From Lentisphaerota bacterium (lineage in GTDB: Bacteria; Verrucomicrobiota; Kiritimatiellia; RFP12; UBA3636): a stretch of DNA of 9,522 nucleotides. Below are positions 1 to 5,147 of the stretch, piece after piece (positions within the stretch are counted from its first letter, which is position 1; every line of letters starts with the position of its first letter). The position numbers and the translations under genes were made by a program. The notes beneath the pieces are model-generated. The model worked only from the letters and a program-made list of their open reading frames with translations. It was not told the origin of the DNA and ran no database searches. The DNA is taken from positions 1-9,522 of the forward strand of contig JAAZAI010000368.1 in NCBI GenBank assembly GCA_012514445.1, given 5' to 3'.

Positions 1-588
1 GCCTTCGTCCGCGTTGCAGACCATGTACTTCTGGCCCTTCGGCTGGGCCGCCGCGAACTCCCACTTCTTGCCCGTGGGGAAGCCCGCGCCGCCGCGGCCG
101 CGCAGGCCGGACTTGAGCACTTCGGCGACGACGTCCGCGGGCTTCATGGCGAAGAGGACCTTCTCCAGCGCCTGGTAGCCCTCGCGGGCGATGTAGTCGT
201 CGATCTTGTCGGGGTCGATCACGCCGCAGTTGCGCAGCACGATGCGGAACTGCTTCTGGTAGAAGTCGATCCCCTCGATGTCCACGAGGGACTTGCCCTG
301 CTTGTGGTTGTAGAGGAGGCGGTCGACGACGCGCCCCTTGACGAGATGCTCCTGGACGATCTCGCGGGCGTCATCCGGCCCGACGCAGACGTAGAACGTG
401 TTTTCGGGGAGGATCTTGACGATCGGCCCCTTCTCGCAGAAGCCCAGGCAGCCGGTGCGGACGATCTGCACGTCGTCCTTGAGACCGGCCGTCTCGAGTT
501 CGCTCTTGAGCGCCTTGGACAGCTCGACGCCGCGGTTGGAGTCGCAGGCGGTGCCGCCGCAGACGAGGATGTATTGCTTGAAGGCCAT
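1..588 (-). CDS. hndC: NuoF/HndC-type NADH-binding subunit of [FeFe]-hydrogenase (3' end off window)
   Basis: Flavoprotein subunit that binds NAD(P)H and FMN and passes electrons between the nicotinamide pool and the iron-sulfur chain of a cytoplasmic, probably electron-bifurcating [FeFe]-hydrogenase. The 196 visible residues are the N-terminus. Residues 1-110 are a thioredoxin-like [2Fe-2S] domain with Cys10, Cys15, Cys47 and Cys51 (C-x4-C-x31-C-x3-C). From about residue 115 the NuoF module begins, with the glycine-rich FMN/NADH motif GLRGRGGAGFPTGKKW at 161-176 and the start of the second signature (YMVCNADEG) at the edge. Such N-terminal [2Fe-2S] fusions are typical of HndC/HydB and not of respiratory NuoF, so a hydrogenase is preferred over complex I. 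The ATG start has GGAGAG six bases upstream and lies 13 bp after the hndB stop. The C-terminal NuoF part and any ferredoxin tail lie outside the window. Family assignment is firm; the electron partner is inferred. Confidence 0.93.
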   Translation of the reverse strand, partial: MAFKQYILVCGGTACDSNRGVELSKALKSELETAGLKDDVQIVRTGCLGFCEKGPIVKILPENTFYVCVGPDDAREIVQEHLVKGRVVDRLLYNHKQGKSLVDIEGIDFYQKQFRIVLRNCGVIDPDKIDDYIAREGYQALEKVLFAMKPADVVAEVLKSGLRGRGGAGFPTGKKWEFAAAQPKGQKYMVCNADEG

Positions 589-601
589 GATGTGCTCTCC
601 G

Positions 602-991
602 TTATTTGACGATGTCGATCGCCGGCTTGTCGCAGATGTGGTTGTCGAGCAGCGTGTGGGCGATCACGTGCTTTTCGACGATGTCGCGGGCGACCTTGGC
701 GTCGACGTTGCCGTAGATCACCGTGGGCATGTCCGGAACCACGACCTCTACGGTCGGCTCGGAATGGCAGAGGCCCATGCAGCCGGTCTGGCGGACCAGC
801 ACGTTGACGATCCCCTTCTCGGCGAGGACGTCGACGAGCGTCCCGAACGTGTCCTTCGCCCCGGCGGCGATGCCGCAGGTGCCCATGCCGACGACGATCT
901 GGACGTTCTTGTTGTCCGAGTCCCGCAGATCCATCGACTGCTTCTTCTCCTCGCGCAGTTTGCGCAAGCCTTCCAACGTGAGCTTTGCCAT
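602..991 (-). CDS. hndB: HndB-type [2Fe-2S] ferredoxin subunit of NAD(P)-linked hydrogenase
   Basis: Small 129-residue thioredoxin-like ferredoxin, an accessory electron carrier of the Hnd/Hyd hydrogenase complex. It starts with the short basic helix usual in HndB (MAKLTLEGLRKLREEKK), followed by the signature GMGTCGIAAGA (residues 35-45, Cys39) and QTGCMGLCHSEP (68-79, Cys71 and Cys75). From what I know of the family, HndB proteins carry only one cysteine in the first motif where HndA has two, so this is not decay. Cys120 near the C-terminus is an extra candidate ligand. The start chosen is the ATG at 991, preceded by a strong AAAGGAG nine bases upstream (AAGAC plus spacer); an in-frame extension upstream has a non-family sequence and no ribosome site. 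Stop is TAA. It lies 57 bp after the ATPase gene, a gap that can form a stem-loop, and 13 bp before hndC, so it is almost certainly co-transcribed with both. Confidence 0.92.
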   Translation of the reverse strand: MAKLTLEGLRKLREEKKQSMDLRDSDNKNVQIVVGMGTCGIAAGAKDTFGTLVDVLAEKGIVNVLVRQTGCMGLCHSEPTVEVVVPDMPTVIYGNVDAKVARDIVEKHVIAHTLLDNHICDKPAIDIVK

Positions 992-1005
992 GTCTTCTCC
1001 TTTAC

Positions 1006-1040
1006 CGGCGGATCTCGGCCGAGTCGGCCATGCGCCGCCG
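1006..1040 (-). repeat. Nested inverted repeats in the ATPase-hndB gap
   Basis: The 57-bp gap between the ATPase gene and hndB holds an outer inverted repeat (CGGCGG at 1006-1011 against CCGCCG at 1035-1040) around an inner one (GGCCGA at 1017-1022 against TCGGCC at 1024-1029). As mRNA this could fold into a GC-rich stem just upstream of the hndB ribosome site, which itself stays outside the stem. There is no U-run, so it is not a standard terminator. It might be an mRNA-processing or stability element, or a chance product of high GC. Confidence 0.35.
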
Positions 1041-1048
1041 CGCACTGT

Positions 1049-1585
1049 TCATAAATCCGATTCCTGGTCCCGCAGATACGCCCGCGCCAGCGCGAGGTTC
1101 CCCGATTCGGCGAGGTCCCCCAGCGCCTCCTGCAGTTCGACGCGGCGGACCTCGTAGGACCGGTCGCCGCGCGCGCGGCGGAAGACGAGGTCGAAGCCGC
1201 CGTCGTAGCCCATGAGCGTCAGCAGCGTGCCCGGCAGGTCTCCGAGCGGCGGCGTGTCGAGATGCTTCGCGGCGAAGCTGAACGCCAGCGTCGTGCCCGC
1301 GCCGGGCTTCGACTCGAGCGAGAACGCGCCGTCCGCCGCCTCCACCATCTGGCGCAGGAGCGGCAGCCCCAGGCCGACGCGGCGGCGGGCGTGCTTGCCG
1401 GGCTCGGTGAAGAAGGGATCCCACACACGCGCAAGCGTGGCGTCGTCCATCCCCTTTCCGTTGTCCCTGATCAAGAGCTTCACCGCCTCGGCGTCCTCCT
1501 CGAGCCTCACTTCGATTCGCGTGGCGCCCGCCTCGATCGCGTTCTGGACCGTGTCGGCCAGGCAGTCGCAGATCGTCGCATGCAC
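1049..1585 (-). CDS. GHKL (histidine-kinase-type) ATPase domain protein of the hydrogenase operon
   Basis: A 178-residue stand-alone GHKL ATP-binding domain of the type found between the HndA and HndB genes in several anaerobes; its biochemical role there is not settled. Visible boxes: N box with Asp11 and Asn15 (DTVQNA), G1 box DNGKGM (41-46), F box PFFT (57-60) and G2 box GLGL (71-74). There is no H box with phospho-accepting histidine, no sensor domain and no membrane segment, so it cannot work as an ordinary sensor kinase alone. A roughly 75-residue tail (about 104-178) containing DTPPLGDLPGTLLTL follows the ATPase fold; a similar tail is, as far as I recall, typical of this hydrogenase-linked subfamily. 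Start is taken as GTG at 1585 with GGAGGGG six bases upstream; an ATG four bases downstream is out of frame. It begins 16 bp after the hndA stop. It could be an anti-sigma-like or protein kinase-like regulator, or an assembly factor. Confidence 0.85.
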   Translation of the reverse strand: MHATICDCLADTVQNAIEAGATRIEVRLEEDAEAVKLLIRDNGKGMDDATLARVWDPFFTEPGKHARRRVGLGLPLLRQMVEAADGAFSLESKPGAGTTLAFSFAAKHLDTPPLGDLPGTLLTLMGYDGGFDLVFRRARGDRSYEVRRVELQEALGDLAESGNLALARAYLRDQESDL

Positions 1586-1601
1586 CGCGCGCCCCTCCGC
1601 C

Positions 1602-2102
1602 CTAGGCCTTGGTGCCGCAGCACTGGCTGATGAGCTCCTCGACCTGCGCCTTCACGAGCTTGCCGTGGACGACGCCGTTGACGACCGCCACCGGCGCGAG
1701 ACCGCAGCAGCCGAGGCAGCGCACCGCCTCGATCGTGAACTCGCCGTCCGCCGTCGTCGCGTTGACGCCCACCCCGAGCTGCTTCTCGAGCTCGAGCAGG
1801 ATGTCCTCGCCGCCGCGCAGATAGCAGGCCGTGCCCATGCACACCTGGATCACGTTGCGACCGGTCTTCTCGGTCTTGAAGAAGTTGTAGAACGTGATCA
1901 CGCCGTAGATCTTCGCCAACGGCACGTCGAGCAGGGCCGCGATGTCGAAGGCGATCTCGCGCGGCACGAAGCCGTAAGTCTGCTGGATCCGGTGGAGCAC
2001 CATGATCAAATTGCCCGGCTTGTCCTTCCATTCCCGGATGAACGCCGCGAGTTCAGGCGTCACCGTCAACTTGTCCACTGCTTGCTTTGCTGTCTCGCTC
2101 AA
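1602..2102 (-). CDS. hndA: HndA/NuoE-type [2Fe-2S] subunit of [FeFe]-hydrogenase
   Basis: Electron-transfer subunit homologous to NuoE of complex I, here the first gene of the hydrogenase operon. At 166 residues it has normal length: an N-terminal helical region (about 10-75) with the NuoE-like stretch VLHRIQQTYGFVP (35-47), then the thioredoxin-like [2Fe-2S] fold with Cys88, Cys93, Cys129 and Cys133 (C-x4-C-x35-C-x3-C). Cys132 fills a place usually held by a small residue, and a Cys-Cys pair at 161-162 sits near the end; neither disturbs the four ligands. The start is TTG at 2102, with a strong GGGGAGG five bases upstream; the next in-frame ATG (residue 34) would cut away conserved sequence. 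A sigma70-like promoter lies about 70-97 bp upstream. Its partners are the downstream ATPase, hndB and hndC. It differs from a respiratory NuoE only by context, which here clearly favours hydrogenase. Confidence 0.94.
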   Translation of the reverse strand: MSETAKQAVDKLTVTPELAAFIREWKDKPGNLIMVLHRIQQTYGFVPREIAFDIAALLDVPLAKIYGVITFYNFFKTEKTGRNVIQVCMGTACYLRGGEDILLELEKQLGVGVNATTADGEFTIEAVRCLGCCGLAPVAVVNGVVHGKLVKAQVEELISQCCGTKA

Positions 2103-2141
2103 GGATTCCTCCCCGGTTTTCGTTACATGAAAGATTCCACA

Positions 2142-2156
2142 CGCCCCTTCGGGACG
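2142..2156 (-). other. Small hairpin in the hndA leader
   Basis: In the predicted untranslated leader of the hnd mRNA, CGTCCC and GGGGCG can pair (one G-U pair) around a GAA loop. It sits about 40 bases before the TTG start and does not cover the ribosome site. It is short and could be chance; there is no recognisable riboswitch around it. Confidence 0.25.
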
Positions 2157-2170
2157 ACTGAAGACGAATC

Positions 2171-2199
2171 ATTATGCCCTTTTCAGCGCTCGGGCTCAA
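2171..2199 (-). promoter_or_regulatory. Predicted sigma70-type promoter of the hnd operon
   Basis: Reading on the minus strand, TTGAGC (2199-2194) and CATAAT (2176-2171) are separated by exactly 17 bp. The expected transcription start is near 2164, giving a leader of about 60 bases before the hndA TTG. The match to consensus is 4 of 6 and 5 of 6, in one of the few AT-richer stretches of this GC-rich window. An 8-bp inverted repeat overlaps the promoter. Prediction by eye only. Confidence 0.55.
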
Positions 2200-2207
2200 G
2201 CTGAAAA
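2180..2207. promoter_or_regulatory. Inverted repeat, candidate operator over the hnd promoter
   Basis: Perfect 8-bp arms TTTTCAGC (2180-2187) and GCTGAAAA (2200-2207) flank a 12-bp centre, so arm centres are 20 bp apart, about two helical turns. The repeat spans the -35 box and most of the spacer of the leftward hnd promoter, and ends 19 bp before the -35 box of the rightward ackA promoter. This is what a dimeric repressor site would look like. It does not match the Rex consensus (TTGTGAA-N4-TTCACAA), and the binding protein is unknown. Confidence 0.45.
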
Positions 2208-2226
2208 ATCCCCTCCATGTTTATGT

Positions 2227-2255
2227 TTGATTTAATCCCGCCGCGGGACTATACT
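2227..2255 (+). promoter_or_regulatory. Predicted sigma70-type promoter of ackA-pta
   Basis: TTGATT (2227-2232) and TATACT (2250-2255) are separated by 17 bp; five of six bases match consensus in the -10 box and four of six in the -35 box. The expected transcription start is near 2262, leaving a leader of about 85 bases before ackA. It stands back to back with the hnd promoter, with 27 bp between the two -35 boxes. Confidence 0.6.
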
Positions 2256-2266
2256 CCAACTCTGCT

Positions 2267-2282
2267 TTTCACGTCTTTGAAA
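2267..2282. promoter_or_regulatory. Short inverted repeat just after the predicted ackA start site
   Basis: TTTCA (2267-2271) and TGAAA (2278-2282) form 5-bp arms around 6 bp, immediately downstream of the predicted ackA transcription start. The half-site TTTCA/TGAAA is also inside the longer inverted repeat at 2180-2207, so both could be sites for one regulator with different spacing. The arms are short, and chance is a real alternative. Confidence 0.22.
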
Positions 2283-2346
2283 CGCTTGTTTTTCGTGCGC
2301 TCGACGCGCACGTCACCCCCCTCCCAGACAGGGCCCACGCCGCCAC

Positions 2347-3561
2347 ATGAAATCCCCGGACAAAATCCTCGTCATCAATTCAGGTTCCTCCTCGCTGAAG
2401 TTCACGCTCTACTCCATCGCCCAGGGAAACCGGCGTCTGGCCAACGGCCTCGTCGAGCGCATCGGCACCGCCAGCGCCAACATGGCCTACCGCAGGGACG
2501 ACGAACCCAAGTCCGAGCGCATCGTCTCGGCCGAGGACCACGCCGCGGCGCTCAAACTGCTCACCGAATGCCTCGTCGATCCCGAGCGCGGCGTGCTCGC
2601 CTCCCTCGACGAGGTCGACGCCATCGGCCACCGCATGCTCCACGGCGGCGAGATCTTCAAGGCCGCCACCGCGATCGACCCCGACGTCATGTCGAAGCTC
2701 AAGGCGCTCGTCCCCCTCGGCCCCCTCCACATGCCCGCCAACATCGGCGGCGTCGAGGCCTGCGAGAAGATCTTCCCCGGCGCGCCCAATGTCGCCGTCT
2801 TCGACACCGCCTTCCACCAGACGATGCCGGACCACGTCAGCCACTACGCCATCCCCAACGAGTACTACGAGAAGTACGGCATCCGCAAATACGGCTTCCA
2901 CGGAACCTCCCACCACTTCGTCATGCTCGCCACCGCCGAGTTCCTCGGCCGCAAGCCGGAGGATCTCAAGCTCATCACCTGCCACCTCGGCAACGGCTCC
3001 AGCATCGCCGCCATCAAAAACGGCAAGGTCTACGACACCACCATGGGGCTCACCCCGCTCGCCGGCCTCGTCATGGGCACCCGCTGCGGCAACCTCGACC
3101 CCGCCGTCGTCCTCACCCTCGTCCGCCTCGGCATGAGCGCCGACGAGATCGACAACCTCCTCAACAAGAAAAGCGGACTCCTCGGCGTCGGCGGCATCAA
3201 CTCGGGCGACATGCGCGACATCGTCAACAACGCCGCCAAGGGCGTCAAATCCGCCGAGACCGCCCTCGCCATGTGGGCCCACCGCATCGTCCTGTTCATC
3301 GGCGGCTACAGCACCCTCATCGGCGGCGCCGACGCCGTCGTCTTCACCGGCGGCATCGGCGAAAACAGCTTCCAGGCGCGCGAATGCGTCCTCAACCTGC
3401 TCGCATCGCTCGGCTGCTACATCGACCGCGAGGCCAACAACACCCGCCGCGGCCCCTGCTACCTCTCCACGCCCGAATCGAAGGTCGCCGCCATCGTCAT
3501 GCCCACCGACGAGGAGCTCATGATCGCCAAGGAAACCTTCGAAGTCGTTTCAAGCCGCTAG
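2347..3561 (+). CDS. ackA: Acetate kinase
   Basis: Cytoplasmic enzyme (EC 2.7.2.1) that converts acetyl phosphate and ADP to acetate and ATP, the energy-yielding last step of acetate fermentation. The 404 residues are full family length. ASKHA-fold signatures are intact: NSGSSSLKF (11-19, with catalytic Asn11), GHRMLHGGE (94-102, Arg96), AVFDTAFHQTMP (150-161, Asp153), YGFHGTSHH (182-190, His185), HLGNGSS (213-219), GTRCGNLDP (244-252, Arg246), FTGGIGENS (333-341) and PTDEEL (386-391). These correspond to the substrate and phosphate ligands known from the Methanosarcina enzyme. The ATG fits the family start (the ILVINSGSSS strand begins at residue 7), but no Shine-Dalgarno site precedes it; the leader is C-rich. 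The third codon position is strongly biased to C, which suggests high expression. The TAG stop lies inside the first unit of a heptamer repeat array. It is probably co-transcribed with pta, its metabolic partner. Confidence 0.98.
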   Translation: MKSPDKILVINSGSSSLKFTLYSIAQGNRRLANGLVERIGTASANMAYRRDDEPKSERIVSAEDHAAALKLLTECLVDPERGVLASLDEVDAIGHRMLHGGEIFKAATAIDPDVMSKLKALVPLGPLHMPANIGGVEACEKIFPGAPNVAVFDTAFHQTMPDHVSHYAIPNEYYEKYGIRKYGFHGTSHHFVMLATAEFLGRKPEDLKLITCHLGNGSSIAAIKNGKVYDTTMGLTPLAGLVMGTRCGNLDPAVVLTLVRLGMSADEIDNLLNKKSGLLGVGGINSGDMRDIVNNAAKGVKSAETALAMWAHRIVLFIGGYSTLIGGADAVVFTGGIGENSFQARECVLNLLASLGCYIDREANNTRRGPCYLSTPESKVAAIVMPTDEELMIAKETFEVVSSR

Positions 3562-3584
3562 TCCCTAGTCGCTAGTCGCTAGTT
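3557..3584. repeat. 7-bp tandem repeat array, unit GCTAGTC, four copies
   Basis: Four head-to-tail heptamers: GCTAGTC (3557-3563), CCTAGTC (3564-3570), GCTAGTC (3571-3577) and GCTAGTT (3578-3584). The first copy overlaps the last codons of ackA and provides its TAG stop. Every unit contains the palindromic core CTAG. The pattern resembles slippage-generated short tandem repeats such as the heptameric STRR elements known in cyanobacteria. Confidence 0.85.
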
Positions 3585-3594
3585 GCAAGCGGTC

Positions 3595-3632
3595 ATTCGT
3601 ATTTGTAATTCGTAATTCGTAATTTGTAATTT
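3595..3632. repeat. AT-rich 7-bp tandem repeat array, unit ATTCGTA, about five copies
   Basis: Units ATTCGTA (3595-3601), TTTGTA (3602-3607, one base short), ATTCGTA (3608-3614), ATTCGTA (3615-3621), ATTTGTA (3622-3628) and a partial ATTT (3629-3632). It has the same 7-bp period as the GCTAGTC array ten bases upstream, but a different, very AT-rich unit. It ends six C residues before the pta ATG, where a ribosome binding site would normally be. Translated, such repeats yield the ITNYELQ-like peptide seen in spurious predicted proteins. Confidence 0.85.
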
Positions 3633-3638
3633 CCCCCC

Positions 3639-4652
3639 ATGAACTTCCTCTCCACGATCCTCCCCAAGGCCAAGGCCGCCCGCAAGCACATCGTCCTCCC
3701 CGAGGGCATGGACCCCCGCGTCGCCAAGGCCGCCTTCCTCCTCGCCTCGCAAGGCGTCTGCCAGGTCACCGTCCTCGCCACGCCCGCCGAAGCGGCCGAT
3801 GCCTGCGCCAAGGCCGGCGTCGCGTTCGACGGCCTCCCCGTCCAGGTCGTCGACTACACCGCCGACCCCCTCGCCGACCGCCTCGCCGCCGGCCTCTTCG
3901 AACGCCGCAAGGCGAAGGGGATGACCGCGGAGGAGGCCGCGAAGACCGTCCGCGGCAAACGACTCTACTTCGGCAACATGATGCTCTCCCTCGGCCTCGT
4001 CGACGGCCTCGTCGCGGGCTCCATCGCCTCCACCCCGGACATGCTGCGCGCCGCGTTCCACTGCGTCGGCACCGCCAAGGGCATCAAACTCGGCAGCTCC
4101 TGCTTCGTCATGGATCTGCGCGAGCCCACCGCCGCCGGGGAAGGCACGATCATCTACGCCGACTGCGCCGTCAACCCCTGCCCCACCGCCGAGGAACTTG
4201 TCGACATCGCCCAGGCCGCCGCCGGAAGCTGCCGCGCCCTCCTCGGCAAGAAGCCGCGAATCGCCTTCCTCAGCTTCTCCACGATGGGCAGCGCCTCGCA
4301 CGATCTCGTCGCCAAGGTGCAGCAGGCCGCCGCCCTCGCGAAGGCGCGCTTCACCGAACTCGGCCTCGACGCCGAAGTCGACGGCGAGATGCAGGCGGAC
4401 GCCGCGCTCGTGCCGTCCGTCGGCGCTTCGAAGGCCCCCGGCAGCGCCGTCGCCGGCCACGCCAACGTGCTCGTCTTCCCCGATCTCCAGGCCGGAAACA
4501 TCTGCTACAAGATCACCGAGCGCCTCGGCGGCGCCACGGCCTTCGGCCCCGTGCTGCAAGGCCTCGCCAAGCCCGTCAACGACCTCTCCCGCGGCTGCTC
4601 CGCCGAAGACATCTTCGGCGTCGCCGCCATCACGATCTGCCAAAGCCTGTAG
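3639..4652 (+). CDS. pta: Phosphate acetyltransferase (phosphotransacetylase)
   Basis: Cytoplasmic enzyme (EC 2.3.1.8) that exchanges CoA of acetyl-CoA for phosphate, giving acetyl phosphate for AckA. The 337 residues match the short, single-domain Pta form without the N-terminal regulatory domain of the E. coli enzyme. Visible signatures: IVLPEGMDPRV (18-28), the long conserved block from LGLVDGLVAGSIASTPDML (118-136) through GIKLGSSCFVMD (148-159), GEMQADAAL (249-257), and the CoA-site end VNDLSRGCSAEDI (313-325) with Ser317, Arg318 and Asp324, equivalent to active-site residues of the Methanosarcina enzyme. The ATG at 3639 fits the family N-terminus, but six C residues and an AT-rich repeat array precede it instead of a Shine-Dalgarno site. 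It follows ackA by 77 bp on the same strand and shares its C-ending codon bias, so one mRNA is likely. A GC hairpin begins at its stop codon. Confidence 0.97.
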   Translation: MNFLSTILPKAKAARKHIVLPEGMDPRVAKAAFLLASQGVCQVTVLATPAEAADACAKAGVAFDGLPVQVVDYTADPLADRLAAGLFERRKAKGMTAEEAAKTVRGKRLYFGNMMLSLGLVDGLVAGSIASTPDMLRAAFHCVGTAKGIKLGSSCFVMDLREPTAAGEGTIIYADCAVNPCPTAEELVDIAQAAAGSCRALLGKKPRIAFLSFSTMGSASHDLVAKVQQAAALAKARFTELGLDAEVDGEMQADAALVPSVGASKAPGSAVAGHANVLVFPDLQAGNICYKITERLGGATAFGPVLQGLAKPVNDLSRGCSAEDIFGVAAITICQSL

Positions 4653-4671
4653 GCGGGGACAAAGCCCCGCC
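4652..4671. terminator. GC hairpin between convergent pta and pncC
   Basis: Perfect 7-bp arms GGCGGGG (4652-4658) and CCCCGCC (4665-4671) enclose a 6-base loop. The hairpin fills exactly the space between the TAG of pta and the TAG of pncC, so it could serve both mRNAs. Neither side has a T-run, so it is not a classical intrinsic terminator; it may stop decay or reduce read-through between the converging transcripts, or be one copy of a dispersed palindromic repeat. Confidence 0.5.
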
Positions 4672-4672
4672 C

Positions 4673-5143
4673 CTAGGCCTCGAGCGCCGCGTCCAGCGCC
4701 GCCAGGGCGGCGGCGCAGGCCTGCGCGCGCACCTCGGCGCGGCTTCCGGTGAAATGGCGTTCCTCCGCCACCGTGCCGGCCGACGATGCCACGCCCACGA
4801 CCACCGTGCCCACGGGATGCACTTCGTCGCCGGCAGGCCCCGCCAGCCCCGTGACGGACACCGCCACATCGACGCCCAGCAGGCGCCGCGCGCCCGCGGC
4901 CATCGCACGCGCCGTCTCGGCGCTGACCGCGCCATGCCGCTCGAGCGCCTCCGCAGACACGCCGAGGACCGCGATCTTCACCGCATCGGCGTACGAGACC
5001 ACGCCGCCCGCGAACCACGCCGAGGCCCCCGGCGCCTCCGTGAGCGCCGCGGCCACGAGCCCGCCCGTGCAGGACTCCGCCACGCCCACGCGCAGCCCGC
5101 GCGCAAGGCACCGCGCCGCGATGCGATTGACGAGCGCGTCCAT
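4673..5143 (-). CDS. pncC: Nicotinamide-nucleotide amidohydrolase (CinA C-terminal-type PncC)
   Basis: Predicted NMN deamidase (EC 3.5.1.42), hydrolysing nicotinamide mononucleotide to nicotinate mononucleotide and ammonia, so returning NMN to NAD synthesis. The 156 residues match the stand-alone CinA C-terminal domain, without the MoaB-like N-terminal half of full CinA. Landmarks: AESCTGG (22-28) with the predicted active Ser24, GGVVSYADAVKIAVLGV (46-62) with Lys56, AVSAETARAMA (72-82), and SVTGLAGPAGDEVHPVGTV (96-114). The ATG start follows the stop of the NDK-like gene by 4 bp, and a GAGG inside that gene's last codons serves as ribosome site, so translation is probably coupled. It is the last gene of its operon and converges on pta. 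The nearby nudC produces NMN(H), which gives a pathway rationale. Some proteins of this domain are annotated only as competence/damage-inducible; the enzyme assignment rests on motif conservation. Confidence 0.92.
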   Translation of the reverse strand: MDALVNRIAARCLARGLRVGVAESCTGGLVAAALTEAPGASAWFAGGVVSYADAVKIAVLGVSAEALERHGAVSAETARAMAAGARRLLGVDVAVSVTGLAGPAGDEVHPVGTVVVGVASSAGTVAEERHFTGSRAEVRAQACAAALAALDAALEA

Positions 5144-5147
5144 CGGG

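Noticed and set aside
1..2102. Respiratory complex I (nuoE/nuoF) operon
   Set aside because: HndB, the GHKL ATPase and the N-terminal [2Fe-2S] domain fused to the NuoF-like subunit are hallmarks of NAD(P)-linked [FeFe]-hydrogenases, not of complex I operons.
2103..2346. Rex operator in the divergent region
   Set aside because: No TTGTGAA-N4-TTCACAA-like sequence is present; only shorter TTTCA/TGAAA half-sites are found.
2217..3575. 452-codon plus-strand frame over ackA
   Set aside because: Same strand but a different frame from ackA, with a very Arg/His/Pro-rich translation and no family motif.
3557..3632. CRISPR array or attachment site
   Set aside because: Units are 7 bp in direct tandem without spacers, and no integrase, cas gene or tRNA lies nearby.
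3579..5111. 510-codon open frame on the minus strand across pta
   Set aside because: It lies antisense to the clear pta gene and out of frame with pncC; its glycine/alanine/glutamate-rich sequence is a GC-driven shadow, and it runs through the heptamer repeat.
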